Below are positions 8,472 through 16,916 of a stretch of DNA of 64,000 nt, one piece after another. Where the stretch lies: contig JBMOKU010000007.1 of assembly GCA_049324315.1 (NCBI GenBank), positions 62,001 through 126,000 of the forward strand, written 5' to 3'. The notes under the pieces were generated by a model that ran no database searches, was not told the DNA's origin, and saw nothing but the letters and a program-made list of their open reading frames with translations. A program made the translations under genes and the position numbers. The stretch comes from JBMOKU01 sp049324315 (GTDB taxonomy: Bacteria; Bacillota; Clostridia; Peptostreptococcales; Thermotaleaceae). Numbering within the stretch: the first letter of the stretch is position 1; each line of letters starts with the position of its first letter.

Positions 8472-9662
8472 TTAATCATTCCAACTCTCTACATTCATTA
8501 ATCGAATTCGATATTCAAGCTCGTCAACAAGCAACTGGTTGTCTCCCCAACCTGAAATATAATGAATATCCACATCCGTATCGATTTCTAAAGATGTGAT
8601 CATTCTTTCTAAACGATCTTGATTTTCTATGGTATCACAAATATCACCCACATATACTAAGATAACTCTACCGACACCATATTCTTGCATTTCTTCAATT
8701 TTACCATTAATATCCTGTTCTCTCAAATAGGTATCGTCTAACTTAATTTTTCTTTCATCGAATCCGCGGTCAGTAAGAACTGATTTTACGCTTTCCATAA
8801 ATAAATATTCTTCTTTTTTTCCACTTGGGGATTTATCCTCTGAATTTGATATATATGTCCCCAGCAAAATTATCCCCACATCACTGGGATGATAATCCTC
8901 CAATGCGTCATCAACTTTCTTTACTATTAATTTTACCATTTTCTCACTGTTCCATAGTGGCACCATATATTTGACTTTACTTGTTTTAAAATTCAACTGT
9001 TGGATGGATAACGCATTAACGATTTTTTTATACTCGTCAGACTCCGTTAGAAATACTGGTACGACGATTATTTTTTCATAATTTTCTTTATAAAGCTTAG
9101 TACCCATAACTTGATAATAATAAGGTATATCATTCCTGTAGGCAATATAAAGATCATAGTATTCTGTGAAAAGCTTCTTTAACCGTTGTTCTATCAGTAG
9201 TGATGTTTCTTTATACTTACTGACACCAATGCGTTCATAGGCCCTCTTATTTTGGTAGAGTTTCAATGGCAGCTGTAATCTCTTATGAAATTTAATGCTT
9301 CTTAGATGATTATTCAATTGGATTGGTAGATCATAAGTTATTGGTTCGCCATTAAAGATTAGTAAAACAGCAGTATTTCCGTTCTGATCTATGTTTATTG
9401 TTTCCTTTTTAAGATTATCATCATATCGAAAAAACGCTAGACTATAACATCCTATCAGTAGGCCAATGCCCAATCCCACGATCAAGTGCATGATAAGAAT
9501 GAAATTCAAACTACGACACTGTAAAATAATATAAAACAAAAATAGTGATATGAATATGATTGCATACCTTTCCACAGACCCATAACCTGCCATAAAATAA
9601 ATAATTGATATGCCTGCCAACGCAGAAATTACAGTATATAAAAATCTAAGGTTTGATTTCAT
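8472..9662 (-). CDS. Membrane-anchored protein with possible ferrochelatase/CbiX-like fold
   Basis: 396 residues. Three hydrophobic segments (about 8-27, 32-48 and 53-78) anchor a soluble domain. That domain repeats a pattern reminiscent of type II chelatases: NTAVLLIFNGEP (about 97-107), EKIIVVPVFLTES (196-208), KYMVPLWNSEKM (231-242), VGIILLGTYIS (262-272) and RVILVYVGDICDTIE (332-346). Where ferrochelatases have the metal-binding His (A/G-H-x-x-P type) this protein has GTYIS, so enzymatic chelation is doubtful. ATG start at 9662 after GGGGGTGAGG. No haem or cobalamin biosynthesis gene is adjacent. I do not recognise a named family; the fold suggestion is inference from motif spacing. Confidence 0.5.
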   Translation of the reverse strand: MKSNLRFLYTVISALAGISIIYFMAGYGSVERYAIIFISLFLFYIILQCRSLNFILIMHLIVGLGIGLLIGCYSLAFFRYDDNLKKETINIDQNGNTAVLLIFNGEPITYDLPIQLNNHLRSIKFHKRLQLPLKLYQNKRAYERIGVSKYKETSLLIEQRLKKLFTEYYDLYIAYRNDIPYYYQVMGTKLYKENYEKIIVVPVFLTESDEYKKIVNALSIQQLNFKTSKVKYMVPLWNSEKMVKLIVKKVDDALEDYHPSDVGIILLGTYISNSEDKSPSGKKEEYLFMESVKSVLTDRGFDERKIKLDDTYLREQDINGKIEEMQEYGVGRVILVYVGDICDTIENQDRLERMITSLEIDTDVDIHYISGWGDNQLLVDELEYRIRLMNVESWND

Positions 9663-9715
9663 AGCCTCACCCCCTTTTTATCATTTTATTGAAATGTACC
9701 ATGTAATATGAAGAA

Positions 9716-9745
9716 AAGAAGGGAAAGTTAAAATATTCCCTTCTT
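9716..9745 (-). terminator. Hairpin terminator
   Basis: Stem AAGAAGGGAA/TTCCCTTCTT, 10 bp perfect, with a 10-nt loop. It is followed on the minus strand by TTTTCTTC. It lies about 145 bp beyond the small hypothetical gene ending at 9889 and just upstream of the chelatase-like gene. Confidence 0.6.
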
Positions 9746-9888
9746 CTATATATTTGGATTCACTTTTCGCATAATTTGATTCAGTTCATCTTGCAGCCCC
9801 GTAATAGAATCTCCCTTCGCAATTTGATCAGTAATACGTTTTATACAAGACAGTTCAACATAAACATTTTATGCTGCCTTCATTAAAA

Positions 9889-10092
9889 CTATTGAATCAT
9901 CTGATGCAGCATTACAATCTCCCTTTGATTGGTTGTCGGTAGTTTTACCTTTAATTCTCGGATTATCTCATCATCCAGCGTCATTCTTTCTGTTTCTCCT
10001 AAAATATTTGCTGCAACAATCCTACTTTTGTGAGAATCTCTATGATTGTCAACATAGTACAAAATTTCTTTAATCTGTTCCTTCCTATCCAT
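9889..10092 (-). CDS. Small hypothetical protein (67-71 aa)
   Basis: Charged small protein, MDRKEQIKEILYYVDNHRD onward, with no motif I recognise. Predicted mostly helical, without membrane segment or cysteines. An ATG at 10104 abuts GAAAGG directly and leaves no spacing, so the ATG at 10092 (67 residues) is preferred. It is divergent from ychF across about 180 bp. The 220 bp between its stop and the next gene contain only a hairpin and a short open frame with no usable start. Confidence 0.5.
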   Translation of the reverse strand: MDRKEQIKEILYYVDNHRDSHKSRIVAANILGETERMTLDDEIIRELKVKLPTTNQREIVMLHQMIQ

Positions 10093-10192
10093 CTTCTCAA
10101 CCATCCTTTCGTATATTTGTCCATAGTACAGTTATAGTATAAGTAGATGGTTTTTAAGATATTCTACTGTTAGAAAGTAACTTAGCTTATTA

Positions 10193-10221
10193 TTGAACTG
10201 CCTGAACATATACGTTATAAT
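10193..10221 (+). promoter_or_regulatory. SigA-type promoter for ychF
   Basis: TTGAAC (10193-10198) and TATAAT (10216-10221) are separated by exactly 17 bp, about 50 bp before the ychF start. This is a near-consensus vegetative promoter. Confidence 0.75.
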
Positions 10222-10272
10222 GGTATCTGTATTGAAAACTCACAATTTGTGCTTTGAAAGGAAGATATATAC

Positions 10273-11364
10273 ATGAAGTTAGGAATCGTAGGATTACCCA
10301 ATGTTGGAAAAAGTACTTTATTTAATGCCATCACCAAAGCCGGGGCTGAATCAGCGAATTATCCATTTTGTACGATAGAACCAAATATCGGTGTCGTTGC
10401 CGTACCTGATAAGCGTCTTAATGTCTTACAAGAAATGTATGATTCAAAAAAAATTGTTCCCACCGCTATTGAATTTTATGACATTGCAGGTCTGGTTCGT
10501 GGAGCAAGCAAAGGTGAAGGACTAGGTAATAAATTTTTATCTCATATTCGAGAAGTAGCCGCAATCGTTCATGTGGTACGGTGCTTTGAAGATGAAAATA
10601 TCGTTCATGTGGAAGGAAGCATCGGGCCATTGAGGGATATAGAAACCATAAACCTGGAACTCATTTTTTCAGATTTGGAAATTCTCGAAAGAAGAATGCA
10701 AAAGGTACAGAAGATGGCCAAATCAGATAAGGCCTTTCAGAACGAACTTGAACTATTAAATCTTTTAAAAGAAACGTTGGAGAATGGCAAATCCGTCAGG
10801 ACCTTATCCTTCACTGAAGAAGAGCAGGAACTAGTTAAGTCTCTGGGCTTATTATCTTACAAGCCTATCATTTATGTGGCTAACGTTTCTGAAGAGGATT
10901 TATTAGAAGGAAATGATAATGCCATGGTACAGCAGGTGCGAGAGCATGCTGAGACAGAGAACGCAGAAGTGGTAGTTATCTGTGCTAAAATCGAGTCAGA
11001 AATAGCAGATCTAGATGATGACGAAAAGATTGAATTCTTGAACGATTTAGGTCTTGAAGAGTCAGGTCTCTACCGTCTTATCAAAGCAGGATATAAATTA
11101 TTGGGCTTGATTAGCTTTTTAACAGCCGGTCCACAGGAAGTAAGAGCATGGACCATCGTTAACGGAACAAAGGCTCCTCAAGCAGCCGGTAAAATCCATT
11201 CTGATATTGAAAGAGGCTTTATCCGTGCGGAGGTTATATTCTTCGATGACCTTGTAGCGGCTGGAAATATCGTTGCAGCAAAGGATAAAGGATTAGTCCG
11301 TTTGGAAGGAAAAGAATATATCGTCAAGGATGGCGATGTGATTCTGTTTAGATTTAATGTGTAA
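10273..11364 (+). CDS. ychF: Redox-regulated ATPase YchF (Obg family)
   Basis: 363-residue Obg-family P-loop protein associated with ribosomes, usually preferring ATP over GTP. It opens MKLGIVGLPNVGKSTLFNAITKAGAESANYPFCTIEPN, holding the Walker A (GLPNVGKST) and switch I region. DIAGLVRGASKGEGLGNKFLSHIREV is the G3/switch II segment. The NKxD position reads YVANVSE, the non-canonical form typical of YchF. The C-terminal TGS-like domain ends GKEYIVKDGDVILFRFNV. SD GAAAGGAAG precedes the ATG. It is a monocistronic unit with its own promoter and terminator. Confidence 0.96.
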   Translation: MKLGIVGLPNVGKSTLFNAITKAGAESANYPFCTIEPNIGVVAVPDKRLNVLQEMYDSKKIVPTAIEFYDIAGLVRGASKGEGLGNKFLSHIREVAAIVHVVRCFEDENIVHVEGSIGPLRDIETINLELIFSDLEILERRMQKVQKMAKSDKAFQNELELLNLLKETLENGKSVRTLSFTEEEQELVKSLGLLSYKPIIYVANVSEEDLLEGNDNAMVQQVREHAETENAEVVVICAKIESEIADLDDDEKIEFLNDLGLEESGLYRLIKAGYKLLGLISFLTAGPQEVRAWTIVNGTKAPQAAGKIHSDIERGFIRAEVIFFDDLVAAGNIVAAKDKGLVRLEGKEYIVKDGDVILFRFNV

Positions 11365-11410
11365 TACAATATATTTTACCTGAAGTATCCCCTTGCCGCG
11401 CTAAGAATAG

Positions 11411-11453
11411 AAAAACCTTTGTAGGAAGTATATCTTCACACAAAGGTTTTTTT
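11411..11453 (+). terminator. Rho-independent terminator of ychF
   Basis: Arms AAAAACCTTTGT (11411-11422) and ACAAAGGTTTTT pair over 12 bp around a 17-nt loop and run into seven T, 45 bp after the ychF stop. Confidence 0.8.
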
Positions 11454-11543
11454 GGGTTAAGTATTTTTTTGTGTCCGATCAAAGACTTCTTTCAATTGAT
11501 CACTCTCTACAACGCAGGTTCAGCTAAGTCTTTTTTCTATTGA

Positions 11544-11723
11544 CTAAATTTCTCTTTTGGCTGCAAAAATCGAGACGATTAATTTATCAAGACATTGACT
11601 TAATTTGATTACTTTTGGGTGGAGTAGATCGTATGCGTGTTCATGTATTAATTTATTCAGCTGCAGGCGAATAGACTCCATTTCTTTCTCCAGATCTTGT
11701 AATTTTAAATTACTGCTGACCAT
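11544..11723 (-). CDS. Second Spo0E-family-like small protein (59 aa)
   Basis: ATG at 11723 stands 4 nt after an excellent AAGGGAGGC ribosome-binding site. The 59-residue product (MVSSNLKLQDLEKEMESIR at the start) ends a first helix at LNKLIHEH and carries SQCLDKLI at residues 42-49. That is the Spo0E signature S-x-E-L-D-x-L-I with Cys in place of the conserved Glu. The two-helix architecture fits Spo0E proteins, which act on Spo0A~P. The Glu replacement may weaken or change activity. It sits alone between ychF (convergent) and the PEP-hydrolase-like gene. Confidence 0.72.
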   Translation of the reverse strand: MVSSNLKLQDLEKEMESIRLQLNKLIHEHAYDLLHPKVIKLSQCLDKLIVSIFAAKREI

Positions 11724-11819
11724 AACTGCCTCCCTTCTATCATCAAATTGGTTGAAAAAATATAAGGATAATTTATACTAATCTAAAAGAACCTGGTAGA
11801 ATTTGATCTTTTCTTAAAA

Positions 11820-12647
11820 TTAGAATTTCAAGCCTTTAAAACTAGCCACTTGATTTTTAATAGCAATTTCAGTCGGTAGTCTTTCAATACTTGAAGCGCC
11901 AAAGAAACCTACCACGCCTTTTGTCCTATCAAGAACATATTGTGCATCTTCCGGCTCTGCAATCGGGCCTCCATGGCAGATGACCATGATGTCCGGATTA
12001 ATTGATTTTCCTGCATCATGAATGGCTTGAATTCTTTTCACGCAGTCATCCATTGTAAGGGCTGTCTCTGCTCCAATACTGCCTTTCGTCGTTAATCCCA
12101 TATGGGCAACCAAAACATCTGCACCTGCACTAGTCATCTTTTTAGCATCTTCTTCATTAAATACATAAGGTGTGGTAAAAAGTCCAATTTCGTGGGCTTT
12201 TCTAATCATATCTACTTCCAAGTCATACCCCATTCCTGTTTCCTCAAGATTAGCACGGTATATCCCGTCGATTAATCCAACCGTTGGAAAGTTCTGTACT
12301 CCTGAGAAACCCATGTTTTTTAGTTCTTTCAAAAATACATCCATCATCCTAAATGGATCTGTACCGCAAACACCTGCTAATATAGGCGTATTTTTCACAA
12401 CTGGAAGAACTTCACTTGCCATCTCTACGACAATCTTATTGGCATCTCCATAGGGCATTAAACCCGCTAATGATCCCCTTCCTGCCATCCGGTATCTACC
12501 GGAATTGTAAATGATAATTAAATCTACACCGCCAGATTCTGCAGATTTAGCAGATATCCCCGTACCTGCCCCCGCTCCAACGATAGGCTTTCCTGCTTCT
12601 ATTTGTTGTTTTAGTCTATCTGCAATTTCTTTTCTAGTAAACGACAT
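11820..12647 (-). CDS. Phosphoenolpyruvate hydrolase-family TIM-barrel protein
   Basis: 275 residues, full length for the PEP-hydrolase-like TIM-barrel family (the family forming the C-terminal half of plant Tm-1). Conserved stretches include [55 protein letters not shown] and [13 protein letters not shown]. His182 and His225 in the last two are candidate active-site residues. It lies 13 bp behind the UPF0261 gene and is surely co-transcribed with it. ATG at 12647 follows GGGGAGG. A related barrel serves as the sensor domain of the sigma-54 regulator encoded just upstream. The true reaction is unknown; the PEP-hydrolase label comes from the family name. Confidence 0.85.
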   Translation of the reverse strand: MSFTRKEIADRLKQQIEAGKPIVGAGAGTGISAKSAESGGVDLIIIYNSGRYRMAGRGSLAGLMPYGDANKIVVEMASEVLPVVKNTPILAGVCGTDPFRMMDVFLKELKNMGFSGVQNFPTVGLIDGIYRANLEETGMGYDLEVDMIRKAHEIGLFTTPYVFNEEDAKKMTSAGADVLVAHMGLTTKGSIGAETALTMDDCVKRIQAIHDAGKSINPDIMVICHGGPIAEPEDAQYVLDRTKGVVGFFGASSIERLPTEIAIKNQVASFKGLKF

Positions 12648-12660
12648 ATGATAACCTCCC

Positions 12661-13878
12661 CTATCTTTCTTCCATCATATCGACTAGTCTTTTGGCCATT
12701 GCTAAAGCAAATTCTTCATGGTTGATATCCATATCCATTTCGATAAGCTCCACACGATCCCCATTAATATGAGTTCTTAAAGCGGTAAAAAGCGCTTGAT
12801 CTTCTTCAGACCCGTAAAAAGGCTGTCCTTCTACATCTATTAGGGATACACCTTTAAGAGGTAAGAATAGCGCCGTAGAACCTTGTGCCATATTCAATTT
12901 GCCTGCAATAATCTCACCCAATTTTTTGTTTTCATCAATAGTTGTACGCATTAAAGTAACTGTAGCATTGTGTTTATATAATTTTCTGTTTTTGAACTTT
13001 TCGGGAACAGTATCCAAAGCTCCAAAATTCACCATATCCAAGGCACCTGTCGAAACCACCTGTGGTATACCCGCTTTCGCAGCAGCTTCCAGCCTGTTGG
13101 GTCCTGCAGCTAATACGCCTCCAACCAATTCATCACACCATTCTGTCGTTGTTATATCAAGAACACCTTTAATAAAGCCTGCTTCTATTAAGCCTTCCAT
13201 AGCTCTGCCACCTGTACCGGTGGCGTGGAATACAAGAACTTCATAGCCATTCTTCTCTAAATATTCTTTCGCTTTGGTCACACAAGGGGTTGTTACTCCA
13301 AACATTGTGGCTCCAACAAGAGGCCTCTCCTTTTCTATTGCAGGTTGTTCTCCTCTAGCCATACCGGCAATTGCAAAGGCTGCATTAGATAGAATCTTTG
13401 ATGATAAGCTGTTAATCCCTGATATATCAACCACTGAATACATCATCGTAATATCTTTGACGCCAACATAGGGCCTTGTATCGCCTGAAGCAACGGTTGA
13501 AACCATAAGTTTAGGCATCCCTACAGGTAAGGACTGCATAGCATATGTACCAATAGTTGTTCCGGCTGACCCCCCAAGGCAGATGATTCCTGCAAGTTCT
13601 CCATTTTTATCAAGTTCTTGAACTATTTCAGCGGCCCCTTTCATCATCACATCGATTGCTTCACCTCTGTCATTTCTGGATATCAGTTCACTTAATTCCA
13701 ATCCCCCGGCTCTAGCAACCTCAGCGTTTGAAATATCTGGCTCAAAATATGGTTCTCCTTTTACACCAACATTAATAACCAAAGTCTTTACCCCTTGGGC
13801 CTCGATAATATCCCGAATAAATTTAAATTCTTGCCCCTTTGTATCTAGTGTACCTAAAACGACAACTTTTTTTCTCAC
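12661..13878 (-). CDS. Tm-1-like ATP-binding protein (UPF0261)
   Basis: 405 residues, full-length UPF0261: opens [19 protein letters not shown] and contains [56 protein letters not shown] and [22 protein letters not shown]. Family knowledge: this fold is the N-terminal, nucleotide-binding half of tomato Tm-1, which blocks tobamovirus replication; bacterial function is not established. Start GTG 13878 after GGGAGGG. A -24/-12 promoter lies 34 bp upstream, so the two-gene operon should be sigma-54 dependent. It is the first gene, with the TIM-barrel partner immediately downstream. Confidence 0.88.
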   Translation of the reverse strand: MRKKVVVLGTLDTKGQEFKFIRDIIEAQGVKTLVINVGVKGEPYFEPDISNAEVARAGGLELSELISRNDRGEAIDVMMKGAAEIVQELDKNGELAGIICLGGSAGTTIGTYAMQSLPVGMPKLMVSTVASGDTRPYVGVKDITMMYSVVDISGINSLSSKILSNAAFAIAGMARGEQPAIEKERPLVGATMFGVTTPCVTKAKEYLEKNGYEVLVFHATGTGGRAMEGLIEAGFIKGVLDITTTEWCDELVGGVLAAGPNRLEAAAKAGIPQVVSTGALDMVNFGALDTVPEKFKNRKLYKHNATVTLMRTTIDENKKLGEIIAGKLNMAQGSTALFLPLKGVSLIDVEGQPFYGSEEDQALFTALRTHINGDRVELIEMDMDINHEEFALAMAKRLVDMMEER

Positions 13879-13911
13879 CCTTATCCCTCCCTTTCATTTT
13901 GATATACTGTT

Positions 13912-13929
13912 ATGCAATGAATATGCCAA
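13912..13929 (-). promoter_or_regulatory. Sigma-54 (-24/-12) promoter of the UPF0261/TIM-barrel operon
   Basis: The minus strand reads TTGGCATATTCATTGCAT. The diagnostic GG and GC doublets are exactly 10 bp apart and the flanks match the TGGCA-N6-TTGCA pattern. It is 34 bp before the GTG of the UPF0261 gene and directly downstream of a gene for a sigma-54 activator. Confidence 0.85.
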
Positions 13930-13957
13930 AGCGTTTTTGGACAGTTGTGATTGATTG

Positions 13958-14038
13958 TTGGGAAAATAGCTTCCCATTTTGTATACTTGGTGAGAAAAGA
14001 ATTTCCCAAAGAAAAAAATTGAGAAAATCATTTCTCAA
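13958..14038 (-). promoter_or_regulatory. Three phased dyads, likely upstream activator sites
   Basis: Three related inverted repeats follow one another. They are TGGGAA-N6-TTCCCA (13959-13976 core), TGAGAAA-N4-TTTCCCA (13991-14008) and TTGAGAAA-N4-TTTCTCAA (14019-14038). Their centres are 32 and 29 bp apart, close to three helical turns, so they face the same side of the DNA. They begin about 30 bp upstream of the -24 element, and the last overlaps the end of the activator gene. The pattern TGRGAA-N4-6-TTYYCA is the expected form of a Fis-type HTH dimer site, and the activator encoded beside it ends in such an HTH. Confidence 0.68.
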
Positions 14039-15864
14039 CTTTCATCAAGACTATATTTCTTAATTTTGTTATAAAGTGTTCTACGGGTTATTCCCAACTT
14101 TTCCGCAGCCTTCGTCCTATTCCAAGAAACCTCTTTCAACACCTCTGAAATAGCTTGTTTCTCAATTTGCATTGAATAGTTCATCGTTACTTCCATGATA
14201 TTATCGGTAACGACTTCAGCAGTTTGCTGCCGCGACAAATCTTGTAAATGCTGTGGTAGATTCTCTATTCTAATATATTCATTATCACTTAATATAGCCG
14301 CTCTTTCCAGCGTGTGCTCTAATTCTCTAACATTTCCCGGCCAATCATATCGCATAAATATATCCAGGACATTTGGCGTGATTTTCATATCATTTAATGC
14401 AAATCGTTCTTTTATTTTTGTCAAAAAATACCTTACTAGTAGAGGAATATCTTCCTTATGCTTACGAAGTGACGGCGTATAGATAGAAATTACATTTAAT
14501 CTATAATATAAATCTTCTCTAAACCTCCCTTTTTTTACTGCTTCTTGTAGATCTACATTCGTAGCACATATAATCCGCACATCTACTTTGATGGTCTCAC
14601 TTCCACCCACTCTCTCAAACTCTTGCTGTTGAATAATCCTCAATAATTTAGCCTGAACATCCAGATCCATTTCCCCAACCTCGTCCAGAAAGAGAGTCCC
14701 TTTATTTGCCAGCTCAAATTTCCCTAATCTTTTGTTCCTTGCACCTGTAAATGACCCCTTTTCATGCCCGAATAGCTCACTCTCCAAAATACTTTTCGGA
14801 ATAGCTGCACAGTTAATTTTTATAAATGGTCCATCAAATCTCAAACTATTATAATGGATAGCCCTTACGATAAGTTCTTTTCCTGTTCCACTCTCCCCTT
14901 GTATCAAGACATTGATTTTTTTATCAGCAATTTTATTTACTGTATCATAAATTTCCTGCATCGCACGACTTTGCCCAACAATCTCGTCGAAACCCTTTTT
15001 CTTAATAAGCTCCTGTTTTAATTTAATATTTTCCTTTTTTATCTTATAGAAATTCTTAAACTTATCCGTTGTCTCTCTTATACTAATCTCCGTAGGAATT
15101 CTTTCAAAGCTCGATCCCCCAATAAATCCAACGCACCGCGTATTTTCATAGAAAAAGTTTGCTTGTTCTGGATATTCGATGGGTCCTCCATAGACCATAA
15201 AAAAGATATTCGGATTTATATTGTAAGCCACATCAAAAATCTCTCCGGCATGCACAGCACAATCCTTCAAACTATTCCTTTGTTTAACACCTTTTTCTCC
15301 ACCTACTGTCCATCCCAAATTAACGCATAAAACATCAACATCGGCATTAGCCATTCTTCCAGCTTGATCTTTATCGAAAACAAACGCAACGGTAAACAAT
15401 CCCTTTTCTCTGGCTTTTCTCATAAACGCTACTTCCAGTTCATATCCTAAATTGTTTTCTTCCAATAATTTACGAAATTTCCCATCTATCAACCCCACCG
15501 TAGGAAAGTTGTTGACACCGTGAAAACCTGCATGAATAATTCGGTTTAACAACTCATCTTGTGTGTATGTTATATCTGTACAGCAAGCTCCAAATATGAT
15601 CGGTTTCCGCTTAATTCTAGGTAATATCTCTTTTATTCCAAATTCCATCACTAGATTATTACTGTTCGCATAGGGCATCATGCATCCTAAAGAAGCAACT
15701 CCTGCCCCTCTAAATCTTCCCGCACTAAGAGCTAAAATAATATCTGCTCCCCCTTCATCAGCCTGTTTTGCCGATAACCCGGAACCAACAGCTACACCAA
15801 CAATAGGTTTCGTATCTTTAATACTTTTATACAAGCTATCGCGAATAGCCATACGATCCATCAT
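14035..15864 (-). CDS. Sigma-54-dependent transcriptional activator with TIM-barrel (PEP-hydrolase-like) sensor domain
   Basis: 609 residues. Residues 1-270 are a barrel paralogous to the operon's TIM-barrel protein (shared [10 protein letters not shown] at 119-128), but the two conserved histidines are replaced: Asn182 and Tyr225. A linker leads to an AAA+ domain with Walker A GESGTGKE (323-330), the sigma-54 contact loop GSFTGA (370-375), Walker B LFLDEVGEM (391-399) and RFREDLYYRLNV. The C-terminal Fis-type HTH is NRTKAAEKLGITRRTLYNKI (about 582-601). It lies immediately upstream of a -24/-12 promoter and dyad repeats on the same strand, so it very likely activates that operon in response to the barrel's ligand. 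No receiver or PAS domain is present. Confidence 0.93.
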   Translation of the reverse strand: MMDRMAIRDSLYKSIKDTKPIVGVAVGSGLSAKQADEGGADIILALSAGRFRGAGVASLGCMMPYANSNNLVMEFGIKEILPRIKRKPIIFGACCTDITYTQDELLNRIIHAGFHGVNNFPTVGLIDGKFRKLLEENNLGYELEVAFMRKAREKGLFTVAFVFDKDQAGRMANADVDVLCVNLGWTVGGEKGVKQRNSLKDCAVHAGEIFDVAYNINPNIFFMVYGGPIEYPEQANFFYENTRCVGFIGGSSFERIPTEISIRETTDKFKNFYKIKKENIKLKQELIKKKGFDEIVGQSRAMQEIYDTVNKIADKKINVLIQGESGTGKELIVRAIHYNSLRFDGPFIKINCAAIPKSILESELFGHEKGSFTGARNKRLGKFELANKGTLFLDEVGEMDLDVQAKLLRIIQQQEFERVGGSETIKVDVRIICATNVDLQEAVKKGRFREDLYYRLNVISIYTPSLRKHKEDIPLLVRYFLTKIKERFALNDMKITPNVLDIFMRYDWPGNVRELEHTLERAAILSDNEYIRIENLPQHLQDLSRQQTAEVVTDNIMEVTMNYSMQIEKQAISEVLKEVSWNRTKAAEKLGITRRTLYNKIKKYSLDES

Positions 15865-16019
15865 GAATCTAATCCCCTTATAATGATTATTTTTCTAACC
15901 CATATAATTCTACATACTTCCACAATTTCCTCCAATTCCTATTTTTGATTCAAACGAGAAAAATTAAAAATTGGTGAAGGTGTTTTTGATTTGTATTAAA
16001 TACTTTTATTTAAAGGCTT

Positions 16020-16063
16020 GTAACACACTTGTTCTTATCTGCATATATATCTAGTAGCTTGAG
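16020..16063 (+). repeat. Leader repeat, copy A of duplicated cassette
   Basis: A 44-bp segment nearly identical to 16857-16900: both read GTAACACAC, a TTCTTAT core, GCATATA and TAGCTT in the same order with a handful of substitutions. In each copy it lies upstream of a related small gene. An AC-N17-CATATA arrangement resembling late-sporulation promoters occurs in both, but I cannot fix the sigma factor. The 266 bp from 15865 to 16130 hold only this and the divergent start region of the regulator. Confidence 0.7.
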
Positions 16064-16130
16064 AAAGCGACATAAGGACAAAAGATAATCCGTACAAGAG
16101 ATTATATAAAAATTTAAAGGAGGCATTTTC

Positions 16131-16445
16131 ATGGCAAACGTTGCACTCAATGAAATTCTTATCACGGTAAAGAATCAGACTGCTTTTGATGCACTTGCGT
16201 TAAGAACTGATTTTTACGATATTGAATCAACGAACACTACCGAAGCTAGAATTCAGTCAGTTTCTACTGATACTGGAAATGAACATACAGTTCAAAAATT
16301 GGCTGATGAAAGTTTAATCACAACAAATGTTCCTTTTGGCACGTTTGAGCTAATTGCCGCTAGTGATCAAGACAAACAAGGAGTTCGTGGTCTATTGGCC
16401 CGTATTACACTTAAGGCAGGATTGCTAAAACAAAGAAAATCCTAG
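16131..16445 (+). CDS. Small protein of unknown function, cassette gene 1 (104 aa)
   Basis: ATG after AAAGGAGGC. The protein (MANVALNEILITVKNQ at the start) has a central, threonine-rich segment, YDIESTNTTEARIQSVSTD, followed by HTVQKLADESLITTNVPFG and FELIAASD. It has no cysteine, signal peptide or membrane segment, and its alternating pattern suggests beta structure. Residues about 20-80 are almost identical to the gene at 16917-17204, showing a recent duplication or gene conversion. I recognise no family. In a spore former with sporulation-like leaders a spore-surface role is conceivable, but nothing in the sequence proves it. Confidence 0.72.
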   Translation: MANVALNEILITVKNQTAFDALALRTDFYDIESTNTTEARIQSVSTDTGNEHTVQKLADESLITTNVPFGTFELIAASDQDKQGVRGLLARITLKAGLLKQRKS

Positions 16446-16533
16446 CAGTGACTAGATATACAGTTGTTATTGTTACACGTAAGACCTTGATCAACTGATC
16501 AGTCTCTATATAAAGATAAAGGGGGGGACTTTT

Positions 16534-16848
16534 TTGCTTAAAGATGATATTAGAATTCAACAGGCACCTAAAGAAGAAGATCGTGTAAAAATAGAAGAAG
16601 TTAATTTAAACAAACTCATAATTACTTTGCCTTTAGAAGGATTTACAATTAAAGCAGATACGCCTTTATTCAATATTGAAGGAATCTCTCCTGCAGAAAT
16701 CGCGCTAATAGGCATTACGGCTAGTGAGTTCTTTATTCAAATGAATACGCCTGAATTTGATCTGGTAACCACCGTTCCCAGCTTAGAGTTTGAGGTATTC
16801 AATCCTGAAGGGATTAGAATAACTAGAATAGCTACTCCACCTGAATAA
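16534..16848 (+). CDS. Small protein of unknown function, cassette gene 2 (104 aa)
   Basis: TTG start at 16534 after AAAGGGGGGG. The acidic product (MLKDDIRIQQAPKEEDRVK at the start) consists of repeated short beta-like stretches: NLNKLIITLPLEGFTIKAD, FNIEGISPAEIALIGIT, FFIQMNTPEFDLVTTVPS and FEVFNPEGIRITRIATPPE. No cysteine or membrane segment is present. It follows cassette gene 1 by 88 bp and precedes the second copy. A decayed copy of its C-terminal half lies at 17236-17340, so the duplicated unit was a pair of genes. No family recognised. Confidence 0.7.
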   Translation: MLKDDIRIQQAPKEEDRVKIEEVNLNKLIITLPLEGFTIKADTPLFNIEGISPAEIALIGITASEFFIQMNTPEFDLVTTVPSLEFEVFNPEGIRITRIATPPE

Positions 16849-16856
16849 AGATGTAT

Positions 16857-16900
16857 GTAACACACCTATTCTTATTTGCATATACATCTAATAGCTTAAG
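16857..16900 (+). repeat. Leader repeat, copy B of duplicated cassette
   Basis: Second copy of the 44-bp leader at 16020-16063, here starting 8 bp after the stop of cassette gene 2 and leading into the ribosome-binding site of cassette gene 3. Confidence 0.7.
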
Positions 16901-16916
16901 GAAAGGAGGTTTTTCT

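Noticed and set aside
9752..9866. Short minus-strand open frame ending near 9752
   Set aside because: Bounded upstream by a stop and without any usable start codon.
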